From positions 3,052,501-3,116,500 of the forward strand of contig CAMRHE010000157.1 in assembly GCA_947044405.1 (NCBI GenBank): 64,000 bases of DNA, written 5' to 3'. This stretch comes from Leptodactylus fallax (Eukaryota > Chordata > Amphibia > Anura > Leptodactylidae). Shown here piece by piece: positions 47,261 to 56,952 of this stretch (within the stretch, counting starts at the first letter, position 1; each line of letters opens with the position of its first letter). A program made the position numbers and the translations under genes. A model generated the notes under the pieces. The model did not search any database. It saw nothing but the letters and a program-made list of their open reading frames with translations, and was not told where the DNA came from.

Positions 47261-48851
47261 CAGTGGGGAAAAAAAGGTATTTAGTCAGCCACCAATTGTG
47301 CAAGTTCTCCCACTTAAAAAGGTGAGAGAGGCCTGTAATTGTCATCATAGGTAGACCTCAACTATGAGAGACAAAATGAGAAAACAAATCCAGAAAATCA
47401 CATTGTCTGATTTTTTTAAGAATTTATTTGCAAATTATGGTGGAAAATAAGTATTTGGTCAATAACAAAAGTTCATCTCAATACTTTGTTATATATCCTT
47501 TGTTGACAATGACAGAGGTCAAACGTTTTCTGTAAGTCTTCACAAGGTTGGCACACACTGTTGCTGGTATGTTGGCCCATTCCTCCATGCAGATCTCCTC
47601 TAAAACAGTGATGTTTTGGGGCTGTCGCTGAGCAACATGGACTTTCAACTCCCTCCAAAGGTTTTCTATGGGGTTGAGATCTGGAGACGGCTAGGCCACT
47701 CCAGGACCTTGAAATGCTTCTTACGAAGCCACTCCTTCGTTGCCCTGGCGGTGTGCTTGGGATCAGTGTCATGCTGAAAGACCCAGCCACGTTTCATCTT
47801 CAATGCCCTTGCTGATGGAAGGAGGTTTGCACTCAAAATCTCATGATACATGGGCCCCGTTCATTCTTTCATGTACACGGATCAGTCGTCCTGGTCCCTT
47901 TGCAGAGAAACAGCCCCAAAGCATGATGTTGCCACCCCCATGCTTCACAGTGGGTATGGTGTTCTTTGGATGCAACTCAGCATTCACTCTCCTCCAAACA
48001 CGACAAGTTGTGTTTCTACCAAACAGTTCTACTTTGGTTTCATCTGACCATATGACATTCTCCCAATACTCTTCTGGAACATCCAAATGCTCTCTAGCAA
48101 ACTTCAGACGGGCCCGGATATGTACTGGCTTAAGCAGGGGGACATGTCTGGCACTGCAGGATCTGAGTCCCTGGTGGCGTAGTGTGTTACTGACGGTAGC
48201 CTTTGTTACGTTAGTCCCAGCTTTCTGCAGGTCATTCACTAGGTCCCCCCGTGTGGTTCTGGGATTTTTGCTCACCATTCTTGTGCTCATTTTGACCCCA
48301 CGGGGTGAGATCTTGCGTGGAGCCCATGATCGAGGGAGATTATCAGTGGTCTTGTATGTCTTCCATTTTCTAATTATTGCTCCCACAGTTGATTTCTTCA
48401 CACCAAGCTGCTTGCCTGTTGCAGATTCAGTCTTCCCAGCCTGGTGCAGGTCTACAATTTTGTTACTGGTGTCCTTCCACAGCTCTTTGGTCTTCACCAT
48501 AGTGGAGTTTGGAGTGTGACTGTTTGAGGTTGTGGACAGGTGTCTTTTATACTGATAACAATATCAAACAGGTGCCATTACTACAGGTACAGAGCCTCTT
48601 AAAGAAGAAGTTACAGGTCTGTGAGAGTCAGAAATCTTGCTTGTTTGTAGGTGACCAAATACTTATTTTCCACCATAATTTGCAAATAAAGTCTTAAAAC
48701 ATCAGACAATGTAATTTTCTGGATTTGTTTTCTCATTTTGTCTCTCATAGTTGAGGTCTACCTATGATGACAATTACAGGCCGGCCTCATCTTTTTAAGT
48801 GGGAGAACTTGCACAATTGGTGGCTCACTAAATACTTTTTTTTCCCCACTG
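47261..48851 (-). mobile_element. Full-length Tc1-like transposon with long IR/DR ends
   Basis: TA flanks at 47259-47260 and 48852-48853. The ends CAGTGGGGAAAAAAAGGTAT and (complement) CAGTGGGGAAAAAAAAGTAT continue as inverted repeats of about 200 bp, to GTGGAAAATAAGTATTTGGT on both sides. A second copy of the TATTTGGTCA motif at the inner end gives the IR/DR arrangement. The 1591-bp length is normal. Low divergence between the arms suggests a fairly recent insertion. Confidence 0.95.
47478..48500 (-). pseudogene. Tc1-like transposase, complete length, two frameshifts
   Basis: It starts at the MVKTKEL Met (48500). It holds the first helix-turn-helix ([17 protein letters not shown], residues 30-46), the PRKI linker, a second helix-turn-helix, and D153 in WSDETK. 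One extra C in the GGGCCCC run near 47853 stops the frame at residue 219. The next part ([11 protein letters not shown] to HDTDPKHTA, second Asp) lies in another frame. A one-base loss at about 47689, within PSQ/SPDL, shifts it again. The last part (LNPIENLW with the Glu, ending in GYITKY) runs to the stop at 47478-47480. All catalytic residues are recognisable, so only small lesions disable it. Confidence 0.93.
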
Positions 48852-48889
48852 TAGTTTCTTTACTTTAGCAAAACAGACATGAACAACCC

Positions 48890-49258
48890 CTCAAGGCTGA
48901 GGCCACAAGTTGCGGAATCGCAGCATTTCATAGAGTTTCAATAAAGGATTTCATAGCTTATCTGCTTCCCCCTCTGTGAAATGACCTCTGCCCAGGTCAT
49001 GAAGCATGACTAGAAATCTCTCCCATACAAGTGAATAGGATCTACTCCAGTCCATTGTGTCTATGGAACATGGACCTTCTATCAGAAACAGGAAGTCACA
49101 GAATGTTTTAGGCTTAGTGGCAAAAGTTGGAATTGCAAGGTTTTTAGAATTTTTTTTTAATATAGATATAACAACATAAAAAAAATTCTTAAAAAATATG
49201 TTTGACATAAAAATGTGATTTAAACAGTAGGTAATTTCCTGGTGACACATTCCCTTTA
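48890..49258. mobile_element. hAT-like scrap and TTAA-element 3' part
   Basis: AAGGCTGAGGCCACAAGTTG at 48894 matches the left end of 43454-43664 and is cut short. From about 48962 the text GACCTCTGCCCAGGTCATG, TCAGAAACAGGAAGTCACAG and the ending GGTGACACATTCCCTTTATA (49239-49258) looks like the right part of a TTAA element, with the TTAA mutated to TATA. Confidence 0.5.
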
Positions 49259-50974
49259 TATAAAAATCTATGGCCAGGTAGGCAGGCACCATTGTAGACT
49301 CGTATGTCAGCGTAAAATAAAATTGTTGCATTGCAAGATGTTGCCTATGCCTCAGACAATCATTTTTAGATGACCTTTAGTGTGTAAAATCATTATTTCT
49401 TTTACGTAGAATCCAAAGACTAAAAACCACAAAAGAAGAATACCACAGGGAGCACATACACAGGAACCCAACCATTAAGGATAGTGTGAGGTGGCAGTGT
49501 AAGAGCAAAAAAACAGCCTCTAGTTAGTACATAAACTACAATGTCCTTTGTATAACAGGATATATGTACATATTTCTGCTACAAGTTCATCACATAACAG
49601 AACATACAAGATTTAATAGAAAATGCTGAATGAATATGTTTTGGAACATTGGAGAAATTTACTATTAACACAATATTCTGCTGTACACCATGTGTGCAAA
49701 ATTTATGTGTTTTAAACATATGCACCATTGATAAACTGATGCATCCTACACCAGTATTAATACATCTGTCACAAGAATTTCAACAAAAAGACAATTATAA
49801 AATAAGATAATTAAAAATTAACATTTCTAATATGCTAATATTATGTCCCACGTATATCATTGAATTATTCTGTGTTATTACTGTGTGAATTATTCTTTTG
49901 CAGTTTAATTGTAGCTTTTTGAAGTTTTTTTGCAGCAATGTAGTTTTTTCTTATTTGTTAAATTTATATTTTATATATGTATTCCATAAATGTGGCTACA
50001 AAGTAACTATGCCAATAACCATATAGATTTGGACAACATAAAAACAGATAAAGTAGTGCATGTGGCTCACTACTAATTCTTTTTAGTGCTCATACTTTTA
50101 ATTTCCACTAAAATGTGCCACATATCATATGTGACTGTGACTTTATGAATGCCTGAGAAATTGGAACCAGTGCCAAGCCAGGAGTGGGAGAGGGACGGCT
50201 GTCTGTTCAATGAGAATTTGGCCAACAGTGTATGGCCAACTTAACACAGCATCTCCATCTGCCAAAAGCACATTTCAGAGATAGACGCATCTAAAGTTAT
50301 TGTGATACTGTCACTTTAAACCATAAAAAGTGCTTCCAAATCCAAGAACATTTGGAATGCCCTTCTTTTTGCTTTCAAAACAAACAAATCCCAAGTGCTT
50401 TAATGCAATGTCCTAGCTATGCAGGTTCCCATAATCTATATGTACAGAAATGGGTGTCGATACGAGAGCTGATCAGTGCATTACATTTATTATAGACTAT
50501 GTTATTTATGGAGTGTGTGCAGTGGATGGCCTGTCTTTATCACTCTTTCATGCTCTGTGTCTGATCATCAAGGTCCAGCCTCTCCTGATATATTACATGA
50601 TGTTGGCAGCTTTCCAGTACAAGACTGTTGAAAAACATTTCTGAAGTGTGAATGCTCTTTACATGACCTCCAGGCACAGATATGTAAAGGCAAAACACAC
50701 AGCGGAGCAATTAATAGCGAATACTCCCCAATGGCTGAGAATGTAGCAATGTAAATACAGCGTGCTACAGAAAAATCATTTTTACTGTTCACTATGACTG
50801 CTGGCTAAACCACCACTATATATATCATATATGATAAAAGAGTTCCCATTGAAAGCTCTGCCACTGATTCCAAACAAGTCAATATTTCTTAACATGAACT
50901 TCCTATTCTGATTAGTGAACTGCCTAGTACAAAATACCCACAAAAGTAATACTAGAAAAATTATAACTTGCACA
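49259..50974. other. No recognised feature
   Basis: AT-rich sequence with no repeat ends and no credible frames. Confidence 0.5.
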
Positions 50975-51218
50975 TTAATAATAAATAATACATTATTATC
51001 TATATAGTTTTAGGGAACGTAACTACAGAAGTATTTAGAAGGGAAAATGTGATAGACCTGCCTGAAAAGATGTGTCTTTAGGATGTGCTTGAAGGTGTAG
51101 AAGGTGTGACTTAATATGATTGTCCGGGCTAGAGCATTCCAGAGAACTGGTGCAACTGCAGGAGAAATCTTAGAGATGGGAGTGGGAGGTTCTGATAATA
51201 GAGGATGACAGTCTTATG
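50975..51218 (-). pseudogene. LINE ORF2 C-terminus and 3' end
   Basis: It carries SSIIRTSHSHL and, after a shift, ECSSPDNHIKSHLLH and HPKDTSFQAGL, matching the RTSHSRLxDFS...LKTHLFRQAY end of CR1/L2 ORF2. A short A/T tail follows at 50975-51000. Confidence 0.65.
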
Positions 51219-51502
51219 CACAGTTATGCTAAAAAGTTTACATACCCTGGCAGATTTTTTGTTTTTTTTGGCCTTTTTTCAGAGAATATGAATGATAACA
51301 CAAAACCTTTTACTCCACTCATGGTTAGTGTTTGGTTGAAGCCATTTATTGTCAAACTTCTGTGTTTTCTCTTTTTAAATCATAATGACAACCAAAAACT
51401 TCCAAAAGACCCTGTTCAAAAGATCACATACCCTGGTGATTTTGGCCTGATAACATGCCCAAAAGTTGACACAAAGGGGTTTGAATGGCTACTAAAGGTA
51501 AC

Positions 51503-52258
51503 TGTAAGGAAACAGATGCAGCGTTGAGCTAAGCAGTGAGTCCCAGCACCAGTCAAACCGGATCAAAATGGTAAAAACCGTGCTGAACGTCCCGCACTCT
51601 CCCAACCGCACCGTACCCCACCCCCCAGAGATGTTCACCAGGGCCCCTAATGGTGGGGATGGACTTGAAGCTAATGACGGGCAAAGCGGCACGGGTCAGA
51701 GAGCGCAGCACACCACCAGACACAGCAGAACAGAAACCGGAATCACTTACCAGTAGCAGCAGGAATAGGGATGGCAGTCTGTAGAGTAGTAAGCAGTGGA
51801 TGGCGGCGGGCCGTAGATGGCAGCAGAGTTCCAAAGAGTAGTTGTACGGTCCAAGTTGTCAGCGTGAGGTTAGCAAAGTACAAAAAGGAAATAGATGTGT
51901 GAAACGAGCCGGGTCGGTAGCAGGAGAGCAGAGCAGCACCAAATCACAGTTCAGGAGGATGAAGTCTGAAGTCAAGCCAGGGTCATTAACAGGAGAGGAA
52001 AACAAGGTACAAAATTGGGAGGCCAGAAGGATAGTCAAACAACAGAAGCAGAAGGTCTAGGCAGGAGGTAACAGGACAGGAAATATGCAACGCTTACTAT
52101 CAGGGAAAACTGAATAGTCAGCGATTACCTGGAGCAGAAGTCCCCAATAAGAAGGTTCCGACCGAGCCCCTGCTCCGCTAGGGAATACCGTGGCCCGAAC
52201 GGGGAAGGACCGGCAACCCCCGCGTGCCGCCACGGAGGCTCCAGTCCGGCTCCTTACA
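51503..52258 (-). mobile_element. Solo-LTR-like block inside the Tc1 element
   Basis: It begins TGTAAGGAAACAGATGCAGC and ends CCGGCTCCTTACA, giving TG...CA borders with an 8-bp inverted TGTAAGGA/TCCTTACA end. Flanks GTAAC (51498-51502) and CTAAC (52259-52263) differ by one base, fitting a 5-bp duplication. A similar block is at 59487-60150. No gag or pol remains. A non-autonomous DNA element with short ends is the alternative. Confidence 0.6.
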
Positions 52259-52331
52259 CTAACATCCTCACCTTTGACCTTTTTGCCTGTAATCAGTGTG
52301 TGTGCATAAAAGCTGAGTGAGTTTCTGGGAT

Positions 52332-53621
52332 TAAAGACCACCGGCTACTCACATCAATATACCACAAACCCACAGACAGAACGGCCTACCTGAGAAACGA
52401 CAGCTTCCACCCCAAGCACACAAGACAATCTATAATCTAAAGCCAGGCTATACGATACAATCGTATTTGCTCCGACAAAACAGACCTGGACAAGCACCTC
52501 CTGGATCTGAGGTTGAAATTTCTCAGATTGGGATACAAACCAAAAGTGACAGACAACCAATTAAACAAAGCAGCAGCCATTAACAGAGACAGTCTGCTCA
52601 CATATAGAGAGACCCAGAAAGAAGCCCGAGTGCCCCTAGTTGTCACCTACAACCCACAGCTGGAGATCCTACGAAGGATTGCCAAGGAGCTCCAACCTGT
52701 ACTACATAGGGACAACAGACTCAAGGACATATTTCCAGTCCCCCCTCTCCTTTCCTTTCGACAACCACCAAACCTGAGGCGCATTATCGTTCGGAGTGCC
52801 CTGAAGGCCCCAACTGAAAATGGCACCTCACCTTGCCTACATAAAAGGTGCATGACCTGCAAGCACATCCACACCGCTGACAGTGTACCTATCCCACAGT
52901 CACAACAGGTGCACAGAATTAGGGGGACATTTTCCTGCAGGTCTTCCAATGTGGTGTACCTCATAATGTGTGTGCAATGTCCCACCACAGGCCTCTATGT
53001 GGGGGAAACAGGGCAGAGACTCAGTCAACGAATGAACTCACACAGATCCACCATTAATAACAGCAGAACCGATCTCCCAGTGGCCGCACATTTCTCCGGA
53101 GAAAACCACTCTATTGAAGATTTGCGGGTTGTGGTTTTAATGGGACATTTTAAGACACAGGAGAAAAGAAAAGAAATGGAGTATAAATTTATGCAAAAAT
53201 TTCAAACTCTGCAATTTGGACTTAATATTCATGCCAGCTTCATGCCACACTATGTTTGAACCATGAACTGAACTCAATATTCATGCCAGCTTCAAATCAC
53301 ACTATGTGTGACCTGTGAGGGTCACAAATCACCTCCTGATAGCAAACAGATAACAGCAAGAATTACTGATCCCTCCGTCACGCACCACAAGTTTCCAGAC
53401 TGTTTTTTTTTACCTGTTGTAAATAACTTCTGTACTTATATTGCAATTTTTTTAAGGACTCTAAAATGCTTTGAAAACCATGTGTATAAAAATCTGTTAA
53501 TTTTCAGTTCTTGTATCACACCATGTCTGATGAAGGGAGCTACTACTCCTGAAAGCTTACTTATAAATATACTCAGTTATCCTCTAAAAGGTATCGCCTG
53601 ATTTCTTCACTCTTCCACTAC
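52332..53621 (+). mobile_element. Penelope-like element, 5'-truncated
   Basis: It sits between two copies of TTTCTGGGAT (52322-52331 and 53622-53631), a 10-bp target duplication, 55 bases before the Tc1 transposase ATG. It holds the end of the Penelope-like protein and a 3' region with TGTCTGATGAAGGGAGC and CTCCTGAAAGCTTACTTATA. Of the polymerase only the last stretch survives. Confidence 0.88.
52342..53259 (+). pseudogene. Penelope-like protein C-terminus with GIY-YIG endonuclease
   Basis: It starts within SIYHKPTDRTAYLRNDSFHP, the end of the reverse transcriptase region. TAA at 52438-52440 interrupts it, where the family has a Tyr codon. From 52441 it is open to 53259. Counted from the Met at 52513, a Cys/His linker motif (C108, C113, C116, H118, H120) precedes the GIY-YIG domain. 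That domain has VYL at 148-150, LYVG at 161-164, then GQRLSQRMNSH with Arg 169, Arg 173 and His 177. The end is GLNIHASFMPHY. The endonuclease nicks the target for priming. One nonsense mutation and the missing polymerase make it dead. Confidence 0.9.
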
Positions 53622-53686
53622 TTTCTGGGATCCAGACAGACTGTTGCATCTTTCCTTCAGCCACTGAGGTTTCTGGATTGTGAGTC

Positions 53687-54709
53687 ATGGGGAAAGCAAA
53701 AGAATTGTCCACGGATCTACGGGAAAAGGTAGTTGAACTGTATAAAACAGGAAAAGGATACAAAAAGATATCCAAGGAATTAATAATGCCAGTCAGCAGT
53801 GTTCAAACTGTGATTAACAAATGGAAACACAGGGGCTCTGTTAAAACCAAACCACGGTCAGGTAGACCAACCAAAATTTCGGCCACAACTGCCCGGAAAA
53901 TTGTTCGGGATGCAAAGAAAAACCCACACATAACATCAGCTGAAATACAGGAGTCTCTGAAAACTATCGGTGTGGCTGTTTCAAGATGCACAATAAGGAG
54001 GCATTTGAAGGAAAATGGGCTGCATGGTCGAGTTGCCAGAACAAAGCCATTACTGCACAAATGTCACAAAGAATCTCGCCTTCAATACGCCAAACAGCAC
54101 AGAGACAAGCCTCAAAACTTCTGGAACAAGGTAATTTGGAGTGTTGAGACAAAAATCAAACTTTTTAGCCACAACCATAAACGTTATATTTGGAGAGGTG
54201 TCAGCAAGCCCTATGACGAAAGGAACACCATTCCTACTGTAAAGCACGGAGGTGGATCACTGATGATGTGGGGATGTTTGAGCTTCAAAGGCACAGGAAA
54301 CTTGGTCAAAGTTAAAGGAAAGATGAATGCAGCATGTTATAAGCAAATACTAGAGGCAAATTTTCACTCATCAGCCAGGAAGCTGCGCATGGGACGTAGT
54401 TGGACATTCCAACATGACAACGATCCAAAACACAAGGCCAAGTCGACCTGTCATTGGCTACAGCAGAAGAAAGTGAAGGTTCTGGAGTGGCCATCTCAGT
54501 CTCCTGACCTCAATATCATTGAGCCACTCTGGGGAGATCTCAAGCGCACAGTACATGCAAGACAGCCCAGGAATTTACAGGAACTGGAGACTTTTTGCCA
54601 AGAAGGATGGGCAGTTTTACCATCTGAGAAAATAAAGAGCCTCATCCACAACTACCACAAAACACTTCAAGCTGTAATTGATGTGAGAGGGGGCAATACA
54701 CGGTATTAA
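53687..54709 (+). CDS. Tc1-like transposase ORF, full length, first catalytic Asp lost
   Basis: 340 codons from MGKAKEL to NTRY, the normal length of a Tc1 transposase, with no stop or frameshift. N-terminal helix-turn-helix ISKELIMPVSSVQTVINKW (residues 28-46), GRPTK linker (59-63), second helix-turn-helix to about residue 110, KHGGG at 186-190. Residue 153, the first catalytic Asp in WSDETK, is Val (WSVETK). D244 (HDNDPKHKA) and E279 (NIIEPLW) remain with 34 residues between them. SPDLNIIEPLW also departs from the usual [11 protein letters not shown]. It should bind DNA but not cut. The Penelope insertion lies just upstream and may block expression. Confidence 0.93.
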   Translation: MGKAKELSTDLREKVVELYKTGKGYKKISKELIMPVSSVQTVINKWKHRGSVKTKPRSGRPTKISATTARKIVRDAKKNPHITSAEIQESLKTIGVAVSRCTIRRHLKENGLHGRVARTKPLLHKCHKESRLQYAKQHRDKPQNFWNKVIWSVETKIKLFSHNHKRYIWRGVSKPYDERNTIPTVKHGGGSLMMWGCLSFKGTGNLVKVKGKMNAACYKQILEANFHSSARKLRMGRSWTFQHDNDPKHKAKSTCHWLQQKKVKVLEWPSQSPDLNIIEPLWGDLKRTVHARQPRNLQELETFCQEGWAVLPSEKIKSLIHNYHKTLQAVIDVRGGNTRY

Positions 54710-54930
54710 GAACTGGGGTATGTGTACTTTTGAACAGGGTCATTTTGATGTTTTTGGTTGTCATTATGATTTAAAAAGAGAAAACACAGACGTTTGACAA
54801 TAAATGGCTTCAACCAACCACTAACCATGAGTGGAGAAAAAGTTTTTGTGTTATCATTCGTATTCTCTGAAAAAAAGGCCAAGAAAACAAAAAATCTGCC
54901 GGGGTATGTAAACTTTTTAGCACAACTGTA

Positions 54931-55316
54931 TTTGGCCAAACAGAGAGCACAGGTTGGGTGATAGACAGAGGTGAAGGAGGAAATGTTGGGAGGTGCAGCA
55001 GCATGGAGAGCTTTGAGGATGACGGTGATAAGTTTATATTGTATTCTATTGTGAATTGGCAGCCAATATAGTGACTGACTCAGACTGGAGGCATCGGTAT
55101 AGCGTTTAGACTGATAGATGAGGGGAGAGTTTAGTTATGGAAAGTTCACAGACTGAAATGGAAATAACAGGGTTAGGCCAGTTAATATATGGTGGAAACA
55201 GCAGCAGTTCAGTCTTTGAAAGATTCAGTTTCAGAGGGAAGACATGACATTAGAGGCAGCAGAGAGACAGTCACTAGTGCTCTGTAGTAACGTAGGGGTG
55301 ATGTCACAAGGAGAGG
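54931..55316 (-). pseudogene. LINE ORF2 relic: thumb region
   Basis: It continues the reading order after the Asp pair: LKLNLSKTELLLFPP near 55245-55200, then YWLPIHNRIQYKLITVILKA and APPNISSFTSVYHPT near 55070-54970. These are hallmark CR1/L2 phrases. The block between FPP and YWLPI is shortened compared with the family. Confidence 0.75.
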
Positions 55317-55318
55317 TA

Positions 55319-56950
55319 CAGTGCCTTCCGAAAGTATTCGGCCCCCTTGAACTTTTCAACCTTTTGCCACATTTCAGGCTTCAAACATAAGGATATAAAA
55401 TTTAAATTTTTTGGTGAAGAATCAACAACAAGTGGGACATAATCTTGAAGTGGAACGAAATTTATTGGATATTTTAAACTTTTGTAAAAAATAAAAAACT
55501 GAAAAGTGGAGCGTGCAATATTATTCGGCCCCCTTAAGTTAATACTTTGTAGCGCCACCTTTTGATGCGATTACAGCTGCAAGTCGCTTGGGGTATGTCT
55601 CTATCAGTCTTGCACATTGAGAGACTGAAATTCTTGCCCATTCTTCCTTGGAAAACAGCTCGAGCTAAGTGAGGTTGGATGGAGAGCATTTGTGAACAGA
55701 AGTTTTCAGCTCTTTCCACAGATTCTCTATTGGATTCAGGTCTGGACTTTGACTTGGCCATTCTAACACCTGGATACGTTTATTTGTGAACCATTCCATT
55801 GTAGATTTTGCTTTATGTTTGGGATCATTGTCTTGTTGGAAGATAAATCTCCGTCCCAATCTCAGGTCTTTTGCAGACTCCAACAGGTTTTCTTCCAGAA
55901 TGGTCCTGTATTTGGCTCCATCCATATTCCCATCAATTTTAACCATCTTCCCTGTCCCTGCTGAAGAAAAGCAGGCCCAAACCATGATGCTGCCACCACC
56001 ATGTTTGACAGTGGGGATGGTGTGTTCAGGGTGATGAGCTGTGTTGCTTTTACGCCAAACATATCGTTTTGCATTGTGGCCAAAAAGTTCGATTTTGGTT
56101 TCATCTGACCAGAGCACCTTCTTCCACATGTTTGGTGTGTCTCCCAGGTGGCTTGTGGCAAACTTTAAACAAGACTTTTTATGGATATCTTTGAGAAATG
56201 GCTTTCTTCTTGCCACTCTTCCATAAAGGCCAGATTTGTGCAGTGTACGACTGATTGTTGTCCTATGGACAGACTCTCCCATCTCAGCTGTAGATCTCTG
56301 CAGTTCATCCAGAGTGATCATGGGCCTCTTGGCTGCATCTCTGATCAGTCTTCTCCTTGTTTGAGATGAAAGTTTAGAGGGACGGCCGGGTCTTGGTAGA
56401 TTTGCAGTGGTCTGATACTCCTTCCATTTCAATATGATCACTTGCACAGTGCTCCTTGGGATGTTTAAAGTTTGGGAAATCTTTTTGTATCCAAATCCGG
56501 CTTTAAACTTCTCCACAACAGTATCACGGCCCTGCCTGGTGTGTTCCTTGGTCTTCATGATGCTCTCTGAGCTTTAAACAGAACCCTGAGACTATCACAG
56601 AGCAGGTGCATTTATATGGAGACTTGATTACACACAGGTGGATTATATTTATCATCATCAGTCATTTAGGACAACATTGGATCATTCAGAGATCCTCACT
56701 GAACTTCTGGAGTGAGTTTGCTGCACTGAAAGGAAAGGGGCCGAATAATATTGCACGCCCCACTTTTCAGTTTTTTACTTTTTACAAAAGTTTAAAATAA
56801 CCAATAAATTTCGTTCCACTTCACAATTGTGTCCCACTTGTTGTTGATTCTTCACCAAAAAATATAAATTTTATATCTTTATATTTGAAGCCTGAAATGT
56901 GGAAAAAGTTTGAAAAGTTCAAGGGGGCCAAATACTTTCGCAAGGCACTG
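55319..56950 (-). mobile_element. Tc1-like transposon, full length, nearly intact
   Basis: TA at 55317-55318 and 56951-56952. The ends CAGTGCCTTCCGAAAGTATT and (complement) CAGTGCCTTGCGAAAGTATT start inverted repeats of about 220 bp, with an internal TATTCGGCCCCCTTAAG direct repeat near 55520. The length is 1632 bp. Inserted in the LINE immediately after the codons for HADDTQLY. Confidence 0.95.
55539..56558 (-). pseudogene. Tc1-like transposase with a single premature stop
   Basis: The frame is open from MKTKEH (56558) for 297 codons, meets TAG after SPSNLT at about 55665-55667, and continues in the same frame for 41 codons to the natural stop (GGATKY, stop 55539-55541). Helix-turn-helix SQTLNIPRSTVQVIILKW (28-45), GRPSK linker (58-62), D152 (WSDETK), D243 (QDNDPKHKA), E278 ([11 protein letters not shown]) with 34 residues between the last two. 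All catalytic residues are present; the lesion removes only the C-terminal tail. It is a distinct subfamily from the other four Tc1 transposases here. Confidence 0.94.
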
Positions 56951-56952
56951 TA

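Larger units (their letters stand above)
51221..54928 (+). mobile_element. Tc1-like transposon swollen by two later insertions
   Basis: The left end CAGTTATGCTAAAAAGTTTA and the right end (complement) CAGTTGTGCTAAAAAGTTTA are the termini of inverted repeats of about 215 bp. An inner direct repeat is at 51423-51437 (TCACATACCCTGGTG) and its partner near 54715. The right TA is at 54929-54930; the left one has become CA (51219-51220). Removing 51503-52258 and 52332-53621 leaves about 1.65 kb, normal for Tc1. It lies inside the minus-strand LINE. Confidence 0.92.

Noticed and set aside
47740..48519. 259-codon plus-strand open frame
   Set aside because: It is antisense to a Tc1 transposase with clear family motifs; composition follows the minus-strand codons.
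52647..52988. 113-codon minus-strand open frame
   Set aside because: Antisense to the Penelope-like protein, which has recognisable Cys/His and GIY-YIG motifs.
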